Source: Nocardia stercoris (GTDB lineage: Bacteria; Actinomycetota; Actinomycetes; Mycobacteriales; Mycobacteriaceae). Taken from it: a stretch of 64,000 bases of DNA. The stretch spans positions 62,001-126,000 of the forward strand of contig NZ_RFFH01000008.1 in the NCBI RefSeq assembly GCF_003696265.1, read 5' to 3'. Numbering within the stretch: the first letter of the stretch is position 1; each line of letters starts with the position of its first letter. Positions 41,661 through 49,941 of this stretch are shown here, in pieces. The notes beneath the pieces were generated by a model. The model saw only the letters and a list, made by a program, of their open reading frames with translations. It did not search any database and was not told the origin of the DNA. The translations under genes were made by a program, and so were the position numbers.

Positions 41661-42449
41661 TCAGACGTGGTATTCGCCGCAGTTGACGTCGAGGGTCTGG
41701 CCGGTAATCGCATTCGCCCAGGACGAGGCGAGAAAGACTGCGGCGCGGGCGATCTCGTCGGGCTCGGGCAATCGCTTCAGATCCGACTTCGAGGCCGTCT
41801 GTTCGTAGACCTGCTCGACGGTGATGCCGTACTTCTTGGCGATCTCACCGAAGTACCACTTCAGCTGGTCGTTCCAGATGTATCCGGGCGCAACGGTATT
41901 GACCCGGATGCCCTTCGAGCCCAGCTCGGTGGCCAGGGTCTGCGACATGGCGAGCAGCGCCGACTTCGCCAATTTGTAACTGCCGTACCGGGGTTCGGAG
42001 TGCCGCAGCACGGCCGAGTTGATCATCACGACCGCGCCCCCGGTCTCCGCCAGTGCCGGAGTGAAGGCCTGCGTCATCCGCAGCCCGCCCAGCACGGTCA
42101 GCTCCACGCTGTCGCGGATCTGCTGAAAGTCGGTCTTGGCCAACGCCTTCATGGACGGCACCGAGAAGGCGTTGTTGATCAGCGCGTCCACCTTGCCGAA
42201 GGTCTCGGTGGTGCGCGCCACCAGGTTCTGCACCTCGTCGTCGCTGGTGATGTCGGTCGGCACACACAGGGTGGGCGCACCACCGGCCGCTTCGATCTCC
42301 CCGGCCACCTCCAGCAGCCGTGACTCGGTGCGCGCCGCCAGCACCACGTTCGCCCCCGCCGCGGCGGACTCCAGCGCGAGCGAACGGCCCAGACCGGGAC
42401 CGATGCCGCTCACCACGACGACCTTGCCGGCCAGCAGATTCGTACTCAT
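41661..42449 (-). CDS. Short-chain dehydrogenase/reductase of the sulfation cluster
   Basis: Classical SDR of 262 residues: LAGKVVVVSGIGPGLGRSLA (coenzyme loop, unusually SGIGPGLG), NNAF instead of NNAG near residue 92, INSAVLRHSEPRYGSYKLAK with Ser, Tyr and Lys (YKLAK). PGYIWNDQLKWYFGEIAKKY follows in the substrate loop. It probably oxidises or reduces a hydroxyl or keto group on the molecule sulfated by the neighbouring sulfotransferase. GGAGGAG lies 6 nt before the ATG. It lies between the DUF1214-like and sulfotransferase genes on the same strand. Confidence 0.9.
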   Translation of the reverse strand: MSTNLLAGKVVVVSGIGPGLGRSLALESAAAGANVVLAARTESRLLEVAGEIEAAGGAPTLCVPTDITSDDEVQNLVARTTETFGKVDALINNAFSVPSMKALAKTDFQQIRDSVELTVLGGLRMTQAFTPALAETGGAVVMINSAVLRHSEPRYGSYKLAKSALLAMSQTLATELGSKGIRVNTVAPGYIWNDQLKWYFGEIAKKYGITVEQVYEQTASKSDLKRLPEPDEIARAAVFLASSWANAITGQTLDVNCGEYHV

Positions 42450-42469
42450 ATCGTCTCCTCCTGGGGTGT

Positions 42470-43657
42470 TCACCCCAGCATCCGTTCTGCGAAACCACGC
42501 TGACGTGCGGCGATCCGCTCCTGCCAGCCGTGCGCGTCGATCCGATTGCGCTCGAAGTAGGGCAGGCGCTCGGCGACCTTGTCGACCGGCACCAGCTCGA
42601 TGGTGGGCCCCTCGGCGGGTGTGACCGGCCGGTCCACCCGCTGCCAGCGGAACTGCAGAATCCCGAGGCTGCGCCCGGTGGTCTCGATCCAGTTCGCGAT
42701 CCCGGGATTGCTCGCCGACACCACCATCCGAATCATTCCGTCCGGATCCACCTGCGCCTGAGCGTGATTGAGGCTGGTCTGGTGGTTCACGTAGTCCAGC
42801 GAGATGTACCACCGGCTACCCAGCTGGAAGCCCATGTACGGCGCGTCGGACTTGGGCACCGTGATCACCAGCGCCTGATCCGGCGCCAGATCGAAGTGGC
42901 CCACCGACGAGTACTGCGTGCTCAGCCCGCCCGGGGTGAGCCGCGGCTCGGTCAGCGTGTTCACCGGCAGGTCCAGGTAGAACCACTTGGGGAAGTTGAA
43001 CCAGGTGTGCATGCGGGTCACCAGCATTCGCCCGGCGGCCTGGTATCGCTTGCGCAGCCGCGCCACATCGGGTTCCGCCGGTGCGGTGCCGACGGTGTCG
43101 ACCCGCTCGATGCGGATCTTGCCCTTCTGCTCGGCGTTCCAGTCGCCGTACACCTCGCGCACGGCGAGCATCGAGGCACCTTCGCCGAGCGGGAAGTAGT
43201 TCGACGGCGGGTTGTCGATCGGCGGGCCGAAGCGCAGCGCGTAGCTGCCGTCCGCGGCGATCTCGAGCCGCCGGTCGTCGAAGGCGTCCTCACCGCCGGG
43301 GACCGAGGCGGCCGTGTAATTGCCCTGCAGCACTTGGAAGCTCAGGTCCACGGTGCTGCCGCGCACGCCGGTGACCAGGTACTCGGCACCTGGTTCGATC
43401 GTGGCGTGGTAGTAGAGCGTATCCGGATTGTCCAGGCCCATCTTGGTATACGGACCGGTGGAGCTCACGAAGTACGGATGCGAGGTGCCGTGGGCGCGGG
43501 ACAGTTGCAGCACGGCGGCGATGCTGCCCTGCAGATAGTCGTACCCTTCGGCGAGGTCCGCCTCGTCCCGGATGAAATCGGCGTCGGCAACGAGCTTTTC
43601 GGACTCCGCCACCGCCGCGAGGAACGGTTCGGTGAGCGGGGGGTTCGGTTGTTCCAT
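42470..43657 (-). CDS. DUF1214-like protein of the sulfation cluster
   Basis: Protein of 395 residues, soluble and without a signal peptide. It shows the pattern of DUF1214 (often with DUF1254) proteins: DNPDTLYYHATIEPGAEYLV near residue 75, and in the C-terminal half APYMGFQLGSRWYISLDYVN, HQTSLNHAQAQVDPDGMIRM, then GIANWIETTGRSLGILQFRW. No enzyme activity is established for the family. It is placed between PAPS synthesis genes and the SDR/sulfotransferase pair. GGAAGAGG precedes the ATG. Repeat E2 lies between it and cysNC. Confidence 0.75.
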   Translation of the reverse strand: MEQPNPPLTEPFLAAVAESEKLVADADFIRDEADLAEGYDYLQGSIAAVLQLSRAHGTSHPYFVSSTGPYTKMGLDNPDTLYYHATIEPGAEYLVTGVRGSTVDLSFQVLQGNYTAASVPGGEDAFDDRRLEIAADGSYALRFGPPIDNPPSNYFPLGEGASMLAVREVYGDWNAEQKGKIRIERVDTVGTAPAEPDVARLRKRYQAAGRMLVTRMHTWFNFPKWFYLDLPVNTLTEPRLTPGGLSTQYSSVGHFDLAPDQALVITVPKSDAPYMGFQLGSRWYISLDYVNHQTSLNHAQAQVDPDGMIRMVVSASNPGIANWIETTGRSLGILQFRWQRVDRPVTPAEGPTIELVPVDKVAERLPYFERNRIDAHGWQERIAARQRGFAERMLG

Positions 43658-43680
43658 CAGTCCTCTTCCTTGTAGTTTCG

Positions 43681-43736
43681 GCCTGAGCGGAGGGCCTGCG
43701 TGGTCACGCCGCGCCTCCGGCGCTGACCGTTCAGGC
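43681..43736 (-). repeat. Stop-codon-linked palindromic element, copy E2
   Basis: A 56-bp element. Read on the minus strand it starts GCCTGA, supplying the last codon and stop of cysNC, and ends 23 nt before the DUF1214-like start. Ends are inverted repeats (CGGCCTGAGCGG with CCGTTCAGGCCG, one wobble). Compared with E1 (32354-32416) it shares GTGACCACGCAGGCCCTCCG and flanking bases (26 in a row), CGGTCA and GCCGGAGGCG; it is shorter by 7 bp in the loop. Confidence 0.8.
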
Positions 43737-45608
43737 CGGGCCCCAGGGCGTTTCGCGAAGTTCACGGCGGATGCGACGGGCGATGTCGGCCGGGCTGCCG
43801 TCGTCCGGTGTAACGATCAGTTCGGCGAATTGCGGTCGCTCGTAGGGGGAGTCGATACCGGTGAACTGCGGGATCTCCCCGGCGCGGGCCCGCTTGTACA
43901 GCCCCTTCGGGTCCCGCTGCTCGCATTCGGTGAGCGGGGTGTCGACGAAGACCTCGTGGAACGGCAGTCGCCGGTCGTCGTGCAGTTGCCGGGCGAGGCG
44001 CCGCTGCTCCCGGAACGGGCTGATCAGCGAAACGATCGCCACCACACCGGCGTCCGCGAGCAGCGCCGCGACTTCGGCCACCCGGCGGATGTTCTCGCGC
44101 CGGTCGTCGTCGCTGAACCCCAGGTCCCGGGTGAGGCCGTGCCGCAGATTGTCCCCGTCGAGCAGGTAGGCGGGCCGCCCGGCCTCGATCAGCAGCCGCT
44201 CCAATTCCACTGCAATGGTGGACTTCCCGGAACCGGACAGCCCGGTGAGCCATACGGTGGCGCCGGCGCTGAGGCGTCCCTCGCGGTCGACGGCCGAGCG
44301 GTGCCAGGTGACGTCGGAGCGCGGCGGCCGTTCGCCGCGGACCTGCGCCGCCACCTCGGGCTTCCCGGGGTTGCGCCCGGTGATCATGCCCGCGGCCACG
44401 GTCTGGTCGGTGGCCTCGTCGATCAGGATGAAGCTGCCGGTGGCGCGATTGTCGCGGTAGGCGTCGAACATGACCGGCTGGTGGCTGTGCAGCGTGAGCC
44501 GCCCGATGTTGTTGAGCGACAGGTGATCCGCGTCCGCTTGCCGGTGCAGGGTGTTGACGTCGAGCCGGTAGTCCAGCGTGCTGACCCGCACCGTGGTCAG
44601 CTGGGTGGCCGTGCGCAGCACGTAGCTGTTGCCGGCCCGCAGTTCGGTGGTGTCGGAGAACCAGCACACCATGGCGTCGAGATCGCGGTCCATGCGTGGC
44701 TGGTTGCCGGGCCGGGCGAGCATGTGCCCGCGGCCGACGTCGATGTCGTCGTCGAGGGTGAGCGCCACCGCCATCCCGGTGAACGCCTCCTCGACCTTGG
44801 TGCCGCCCGGACCCCAGATCTGGGTGATCCGGCTGGTGCGTCCGGACGGCAGCACCACCACATCGTCACCGGGAGCGAAGATTCCGCCGGCCACCGTCCC
44901 GGCGTAGCTGCGCGGGCTGTCGCCGTGCGGGCGGATCACGTACTGCACGGGCAGCCGGTTGTCGATCAGGTTGCGGTCCGAGGCGATGTGCACCTCCTCC
45001 AGATGCCGCAGTAGCGACGGACCGGGGTACCACGGTGTGTTCGCAGAGGTTTCGACCACATTGTCGCCGAGCAGCGCGGAGACCGGGATGAAGGTCAGGT
45101 CGCCGACGTCGAGTTTGGTGGCGAAATCGGAAAATTCCGAACGGATCTCCTCGAAGCGCTGCTCGGACCACTCGACCAGGTCCATCTTGTTCACACACAG
45201 CACCAGGTGCCGCACCCCCAGCAGCGCGGACAGGAAGGCGTGCCGCCGGGTCTGCTCGGAGATGCCCTTGCGCGCGTCGACCAGGATCAGCGCCAGGTCC
45301 GCGGTGGACGCGCCGGTCACCATGTTGCGCGTGTACTGCACGTGTCCCGGGGTGTCGGCGACGATGAATTTCCTTCGCGGCGTGGCGAAGTAGCGATAGG
45401 CCACGTCGATCGTGATGCCCTGCTCGCGTTCCGCGCGCAGACCGTCGGTGATCAGCGCGAGATCCGGCCGGGCACTGGGGGTTCGGGCCAGGGCGTCGAG
45501 CTGGTCGGTGAACAGGCTCTTCGAGTCGTAGAGCAGCCGCCCGATCAGCGTGGATTTGCCGTCGTCGACGCTGCCCGCGGTGGCCAGGCGCAACATGTTG
45601 CGGCGCAT
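43731..45608 (-). CDS. cysNC: Bifunctional sulfate adenylyltransferase subunit 1 / APS kinase
   Basis: Fusion of 625 residues. Residues 1-430 are the GTPase subunit of ATP sulfurylase: G1 GSVDDGKST (12-20), G3 ADTPGHVQYTRNM, G4 VNKMDLV and EF-Tu-like barrels. Residues about 440-625 are APS kinase: P-loop LTGLSGSGKSTIA (near 455), DGDNLRHGLTRDLGFSD, FVDTPLTECEQRDPKGLYKR. With CysD it makes APS, then phosphorylates it to PAPS. No cysH or sulfite reductase is nearby, so PAPS may serve sulfation here. Its ATG overlaps the cysD stop by one base (TGATG). Confidence 0.96.
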   Translation of the reverse strand: MRRNMLRLATAGSVDDGKSTLIGRLLYDSKSLFTDQLDALARTPSARPDLALITDGLRAEREQGITIDVAYRYFATPRRKFIVADTPGHVQYTRNMVTGASTADLALILVDARKGISEQTRRHAFLSALLGVRHLVLCVNKMDLVEWSEQRFEEIRSEFSDFATKLDVGDLTFIPVSALLGDNVVETSANTPWYPGPSLLRHLEEVHIASDRNLIDNRLPVQYVIRPHGDSPRSYAGTVAGGIFAPGDDVVVLPSGRTSRITQIWGPGGTKVEEAFTGMAVALTLDDDIDVGRGHMLARPGNQPRMDRDLDAMVCWFSDTTELRAGNSYVLRTATQLTTVRVSTLDYRLDVNTLHRQADADHLSLNNIGRLTLHSHQPVMFDAYRDNRATGSFILIDEATDQTVAAGMITGRNPGKPEVAAQVRGERPPRSDVTWHRSAVDREGRLSAGATVWLTGLSGSGKSTIAVELERLLIEAGRPAYLLDGDNLRHGLTRDLGFSDDDRRENIRRVAEVAALLADAGVVAIVSLISPFREQRRLARQLHDDRRLPFHEVFVDTPLTECEQRDPKGLYKRARAGEIPQFTGIDSPYERPQFAELIVTPDDGSPADIARRIRRELRETPWGPA

Positions 45609-46513
45609 CAGAAGTAGCCCTCTCGTTTGCGATCCTCCATGCCGGAGTCTGAGATTCGGTCGTCGGCCCGGGTGGCGCCGCGCTCGGTGATCCGGGCGGC
45701 GGCGGTCTCGGCGATCACCTCGGCCGCGGTGGCGGCGGTGGATTCGACGCACCCGGTGCAGGTGGCGTCGCCGACGGTGCGGAAGCGCACGGTGGCCTCG
45801 CGGGTCTGCTCACCCGGTTCGGGGGTGACGAATCTGCCGGCGGACAGCAGCATTCCGTCCCGCTCGACGACGGTGCGGCGGTGCGCGTAGTACAGCGACG
45901 GCAGCTCGATATCGGTCTGCTCGATGTACTCCCAGATATCGAGCTCGGTCCAGTTGGACAGCGGGAACACCCGGATGTGCTCGCCGCGCCGGTGCCGGCC
46001 GTTGTAGAGGTTCCAGACCTCGGGGCGCTGCGCACGGGGGTCCCAGCCGCCGTCGGTGCCGCGGAAGCTGAACACCCTCTCCTTGGCGCGCGCCTTCTCC
46101 TCGTCGCGCCGGGCGCCGCCGAAGGCCGCGTCGAAGCGGTGCTCGCGCAGCGTGCGCAGCAGGGTGGTGGTCTGCAGCCGGTTGCGGGTCTCGCCCGCGC
46201 GTTCCACGACCCGGCCGGTGTCGATGTCGTCCTGCACGCTGCCGACGACCAGGTCCATGCCGAGCCGCTCGACGGTGCGGTCGCGGAACTCGATGACCTC
46301 GTCGAAGTTGTGCCCGGTGTCGATGTGCAGCAGCGGGAACGGCGGGGGAGCGGGCCAGAAGGCGCGCCGCGCCAGTTCCAGCAGCACCGCCGAGTCCTTG
46401 CCGCCGGAGAACAGCAGCACCGGACGTTCGAACGTGGCGGCGACCTCTCTGATGATGTGCACCGATTCCGCCTCCAGGGCAGTCGAATGCGGCAACTCGT
46501 ATCCCGTGCGCAT
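45608..46513 (-). CDS. cysD: Sulfate adenylyltransferase subunit 2
   Basis: ATP pyrophosphatase-type subunit, 301 residues. The PP-loop SGGKDS is at 36-41; HIDTGHNFDEVIEFRDRTVE, the segment FGGARRDEEKARAKERVFS and PLSNWTELDIWEYIEQ are diagnostic. It catalyses ATP + sulfate to APS + PPi with CysN energy coupling. First gene of the minus-strand run cysD-cysNC-DUF1214-SDR-sulfotransferase, divergent from an IclR regulator at 46726. No strong ribosome site precedes the ATG at 46513. Confidence 0.96.
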   Translation of the reverse strand: MRTGYELPHSTALEAESVHIIREVAATFERPVLLFSGGKDSAVLLELARRAFWPAPPPFPLLHIDTGHNFDEVIEFRDRTVERLGMDLVVGSVQDDIDTGRVVERAGETRNRLQTTTLLRTLREHRFDAAFGGARRDEEKARAKERVFSFRGTDGGWDPRAQRPEVWNLYNGRHRRGEHIRVFPLSNWTELDIWEYIEQTDIELPSLYYAHRRTVVERDGMLLSAGRFVTPEPGEQTREATVRFRTVGDATCTGCVESTAATAAEVIAETAAARITERGATRADDRISDSGMEDRKREGYF

Positions 46514-46602
46514 GATGTCGTCTCGCTTGCTACGTCCACTAGCCGTGTCGGCTATCCGTCACCTCGAACAGGTCGCATGCTCCGAACGGCAGGAGGGCCG
46601 GG

Positions 46603-46639
46603 TTGCAATGTCGAATACTCGACGCTATTGTTCGATAAT
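46603..46639. promoter_or_regulatory. Candidate operator and promoter between cysD and IclR gene
   Basis: GTCGAATACTCGAC (46610-46623) is an inverted repeat (GTCGA-N4-TCGAC) with a related TTCGATAATG 8 nt downstream. TTGCAA, 17 nt, TATTGT is a plausible promoter toward the IclR gene, with the palindrome in its spacer. The rest of 46514-46725 holds no gene; the cysD promoter should lie here too. Confidence 0.45.
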
Positions 46640-46725
46640 GTGACACTGACGATAGGTCGCGACCGTGCCGCGGTCAAGACCCGTTTCCGGTGTCCGCGTG
46701 CTGCCGTGTGAACAAGGGATGTGCT

Positions 46726-47631
46726 GTGACCGATGCCAACGGGGCCGCCGGCGAGCTGCTCGCGCCGGAGAGTCCGATCGATACCGATGCCTCGCCGCCG
46801 ACCAAGCGGGTCGTGCGCGCCGTCGAACTGCTCTCCCGGCACCCGGCCGAACGGCTGTCGCTGGCCCGGATCGTCCGGGCCACCGGCATGTCCCGGGCCA
46901 CCGCTCACGCGGTCCTCACTCAGCTCACCGCCGAAGGCTGGACGGTCCGCGACGCCGACGGCAACTACGGCCTCGGGCTGGAGCTGGTCACGGTTGCCCG
47001 CCGAGCCGAGGCCTCGTTCCCGCTGCGCCGGCGCGCGCTGCCCGCCCTGCGCGAACTCGCCGCCGGCCACGACGTGCCGGTCTTCCTGGCCGAGCGCGAA
47101 GCCGACTCCATCCTGATCACCGAGGTGGTCGGCGACCCGTCGGTCCCGTGGATCCGGGCCGGCCGCCGGCTGCCGAAGGCGCCGCCCCTGTGCCGCGAAT
47201 TCATCGCCTGGGCACCGGAGCCCGAGCGGCGCGCCTGGCTCGACTCCGCGATCCCGGCGCATCGTGAGCGGTTGGCGGTGGTGCTGGACGCGATCGCCGA
47301 GCGCGGCTACTCGGTCGAGCGCCTCGCCGACGACTCCCGGCCCATGATGGACGTGCTTGCCGCGCTGCGGAATTCCCCCGCCACCGACCCGCTGCGGCAG
47401 GGCCTGGGCGCGCTGATCACCGATCTCATCACCATCGACTACCTGCCCGACGAGCTCGGTGAGCACAACGCGGTCGTCTCCATCGCCGCCCCGATCACGT
47501 CAGCCGGCGGCGAGGTGATCGCATCCGTGGTCGCCTGCCCGGACACCACGTTGTCAAAGGCCGGAATCCACGAGTTGGCCGCCGCGACAGTGGCCGCAGC
47601 GGGCACGGTCGCGGCGGGTCACCTCGGCTGA
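46726..47631 (+). CDS. IclR-family transcriptional regulator
   Basis: Protein of 301 residues: N-terminal winged HTH (VVRAVELLSRHPAERLSLAR, then IVRATGMSRATAHAVLTQL) and a C-terminal GAF-like effector domain (VPVFLAEREADSILITEVVG and SIAAPITSAGGEVIASVVA). The GTG at 46726 has AAGGGA about 6 nt upstream. Divergent from cysD, with an inverted repeat between them, so control of the sulfation cluster is the natural hypothesis. The inducer is unknown. Confidence 0.9.
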   Translation: MTDANGAAGELLAPESPIDTDASPPTKRVVRAVELLSRHPAERLSLARIVRATGMSRATAHAVLTQLTAEGWTVRDADGNYGLGLELVTVARRAEASFPLRRRALPALRELAAGHDVPVFLAEREADSILITEVVGDPSVPWIRAGRRLPKAPPLCREFIAWAPEPERRAWLDSAIPAHRERLAVVLDAIAERGYSVERLADDSRPMMDVLAALRNSPATDPLRQGLGALITDLITIDYLPDELGEHNAVVSIAAPITSAGGEVIASVVACPDTTLSKAGIHELAAATVAAAGTVAAGHLG

Positions 47632-47914
47632 GTCACCGGCCTGAGCGCACAATGTTCGCCCATAGCAGGCGATTTCCGTCGTTTCGGGCCGATGATCGTG
47701 CGCTCGGGCCGAAGTCCGGTGTGGCGAGTGTTTGCCCCGGCGACGCTGGGGGCATCCCCATGTCGCGGTCGGTGCGCTGACCAGTTCGGGCACCTGTCCG
47801 GCTGCTCCCACCGTGAAGGAGGCGAGGCGTTACGGTTGTCGGATCACCCGGCGTGTGTGCCGGGGTGTCGCTCGTGGTTGGCAGGCGGGCGGAGGTGCGA
47901 GGAGGATCGACGGC
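47632..47914. other. Gene-free stretch after the IclR gene
   Basis: 283 bp in which I see no gene, RNA or terminator; it holds the promoter of the 47915 gene, whose ribosome site GGAGG is at 47901-47905. Confidence 0.4.
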
Positions 47915-48307
47915 ATGACCGACACGGAGACCCGGGTCCCGAAGGCGGAGAAGGTTTTCATGCCCGTGGAGACGGCAGTCGAATGCCGTGGGTGCGGTGG
48001 CGTGATCTTCTCCGGGCACGGCGGTACCGTGCGCGCGGAACTGTTGCACGAGCTGATCGACGCGCACAAGGCCGAATGCGCCGGTAAGCGCCGTTCCGGC
48101 GGCCAGGCCGTCGAGGTCTACGTCACCCCCGCCGACGGCCGCGCGGCCCGCACCGACCCGATCGACCTGGATTGGCCTGCCGGCTGGCGCATTCCGGCGC
48201 GCGAGGAGGTCCTGCTGCTGGACCAGGGGCGGTTCCGCGTTGACACCGTCGAGTGGGACATGAAGGGCGGCGTGCCGGTCGTCCAGTTGCGGGTGTCGCG
48301 CCCCTGA
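47915..48307 (+). CDS. Protein with a zinc-ribbon-like Cys/His segment
   Basis: Soluble protein of 130 residues. Near residue 24, VECRGCGGVIFSGHG holds CxxC, and HELIDAHKAECAG supplies further His and Cys, a likely zinc-binding unit. The second half (DPIDLDWPAGWRIPAREEVL and VDTVEWDMKGGVPVVQLRV) looks beta-rich. No named family is recognised. GGAGG lies 9 nt before the ATG at 47915. The convergent HD-domain gene ends 3 bp beyond its stop. Confidence 0.65.
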   Translation: MTDTETRVPKAEKVFMPVETAVECRGCGGVIFSGHGGTVRAELLHELIDAHKAECAGKRRSGGQAVEVYVTPADGRAARTDPIDLDWPAGWRIPAREEVLLLDQGRFRVDTVEWDMKGGVPVVQLRVSRP

Positions 48308-48310
48308 CGC

Positions 48311-49003
48311 CTAACCGATCCGGTCTTGCCCCGGACCGCGCTCGGCGAGAACTCTTTCCGCTTCGTCGCGTTCGACACCGAAGGCCGATTGCAGCAGGTC
48401 CAGGGCCGCGCTGTGGGCGCCGGAACGGGCGAGCCGGTCGATCTCGGGCCAGGCCCGGTCGGCTTCGCGGACGTGCAGGCTGAGCCGGCGCTCCAGGCGG
48501 GACCACATGGCGGTGACGGTTTCGTCGGCGGCCAGCAGCGGGCGCAGCTTCGCGCTGAAACCGGGGTGCTCCTCGCGGTACATCGCCATCCAGCTCGAAT
48601 CCGGTGGACTGGCTTCGGCATTGGCGGTGCGGTCGGCGAGTTTCAGGATCACCGCGCGCGGGTGGGCGGCGATCTTGCGGTAGGCGTCGAGGTTTCGCTC
48701 TTTGCGGTCGGAGCCGATTCCGGTGACCGCCCAGACCAGGTCGGTAACCGCTGCGCCGAAGCGTGATTCGAGTTCGGCGCGGGTGACGGGGGTGTCCTCG
48801 AGGACGTCGTGTAGCCAGGCCGCCTGCCCGAGGTCGCCGCCGAAGCCGAAATCGGCCAGTACCGCGCGGACGGCGGCGAGATGGTTCACGTACGGGCCGT
48901 CGCCGTATCTCTGGTCCCCGTGGGCGATTTCGGCGAACTGCCGGGCGTTCGGCTCGCCGGCGTCGTTGTCCGGAGTTCGATCTGCGGGGGTCTGCTGGTT
49001 CAC
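48311..49003 (-). CDS. HD-domain hydrolase, small alarmone hydrolase-like
   Basis: Protein of 230 residues. The order of motifs is that of the (p)ppGpp hydrolase part of RelA/SpoT: AHGDQRYGDGPYVNHLAAVR (His), AAWLHDVLEDT (HD and ED), and ILKLADRTANAE (late Asp). There is no synthetase, TGS or ACT domain, so it resembles stand-alone small alarmone hydrolases (Mesh1-like); another nucleotide substrate is possible. GAGGAG precedes the GTG at 49003. Confidence 0.8.
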   Translation of the reverse strand: MNQQTPADRTPDNDAGEPNARQFAEIAHGDQRYGDGPYVNHLAAVRAVLADFGFGGDLGQAAWLHDVLEDTPVTRAELESRFGAAVTDLVWAVTGIGSDRKERNLDAYRKIAAHPRAVILKLADRTANAEASPPDSSWMAMYREEHPGFSAKLRPLLAADETVTAMWSRLERRLSLHVREADRAWPEIDRLARSGAHSAALDLLQSAFGVERDEAERVLAERGPGQDRIG

Positions 49004-49108
49004 GCCGGTGGCCTCCTCGGATCGCCGTTCTCCACACGGTAGCGGACGAAAAAGCGGCTGCGACGGAGTATTCCGCCGCAGCCGCCGCCGATCCGGGATC
49101 GGGGAGAA

Positions 49109-49342
49109 CTAGATACGCGTGGCTTCAGTAGTGAGTGACTTCAGCAGCTGCATGACCTCCGTCTCACGGAAGCGGCGGTGGCCGCCGGGAGTGCGCAGCG
49201 AACCCAGCCGGCCCGCATGTGCCCACCGGGTCACGGTCTTGGGGTCGACGTGGAACAAAGCCGCAACCTGGCCCGGGGTAAGAAGGCTCTCCTGCCCGGT
49301 GACGGACCCGAAAGTGCGGTTCGTCGCGGTGATCACAGTCAT
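49109..49342 (-). CDS. bldC: BldC-type MerR-like DNA-binding protein
   Basis: Small regulator of 77 residues. LLTPGQVAALFHVDPKTVTR and WAHAGRLGSLRTPGGHRRFR form the winged HTH of BldC, the developmental regulator of Streptomyces that binds DNA cooperatively at direct repeats; the RTPGGHRRFRE wing is strongly conserved. The ATG at 49342 is used (GAAGG 8-9 nt upstream); the longer frame adds unrelated residues. The upstream 49343-49599 has an A+T-rich stretch (49410-49460) fitting its promoter; no gene is seen there. Confidence 0.9.
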   Translation of the reverse strand: MTVITATNRTFGSVTGQESLLTPGQVAALFHVDPKTVTRWAHAGRLGSLRTPGGHRRFRETEVMQLLKSLTTEATRI

Positions 49343-49599
49343 TCGCAAACCCTTCCGTTCTCGACGTTCCCTCATCAGATAGCGACATCGTTGCACTAGT
49401 ACCCCTACGTACTCGAATGATCTAACTTTGGTAAAGGGGAAGTAATAGACAAAACGGATCGCCGTACTGCTTGAAAAACGCAGATCAGACGGGGTCCAGA
49501 CAACTTCTGGCGACCATTTTTACGCTGTCCGAGCGTGGTCTGGGCCACACCCGACTACCGCCTTCGCGCCCCTCCGGACGAGCGCATAGGCTGGTCGGC

Positions 49600-49941
49600 G
49601 TGAGTGATGCATCCCTTCCGGAGAACGACCCGGGCAGCCCGGCCGCCTCGGGCACGGCCGGTCGGCGCTTGGCGCGCAACTTCGCCCTGTACACCCTGGC
49701 GCGGTTGGCGCTCGCGGCCGTGCTCGCCGCGATAATCCTCGGTGTCGCACGTTTGCTGAACGTCGAACTACCGCTGTTGATCGCCCTGCTGTTCGCGGTG
49801 ATCCTGTCGCTGCCGCTGTCCATGGTGGCGTTCCGCCGGTTGCGGGTCCGGCTGAACGAGAGCATCGCCGAGGTGGACGAGAAGCGCCGGGCGGACAAGG
49901 CCGACCTGCGCGCGCGGCTGCGCGGCGAGGACGAGGAGTGA
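49600..49941 (+). CDS. DUF4229-like membrane protein
   Basis: Protein of 113 residues with two transmembrane helices (LARLALAAVLAAIILGVARL and LPLLIALLFAVILSLPLSMV) and a charged C-terminal helix (NESIAEVDEKRRADKADLRA). This matches actinobacterial DUF4229, of unknown function. TAGGCT ends 8 nt before the GTG at 49600 (possible leaderless start), preferred over an upstream frame beginning at 49471. The stop overlaps the next start (GTGA), coupling it to the cysteine desulfhydrase gene. Confidence 0.8.
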   Translation: MSDASLPENDPGSPAASGTAGRRLARNFALYTLARLALAAVLAAIILGVARLLNVELPLLIALLFAVILSLPLSMVAFRRLRVRLNESIAEVDEKRRADKADLRARLRGEDEE

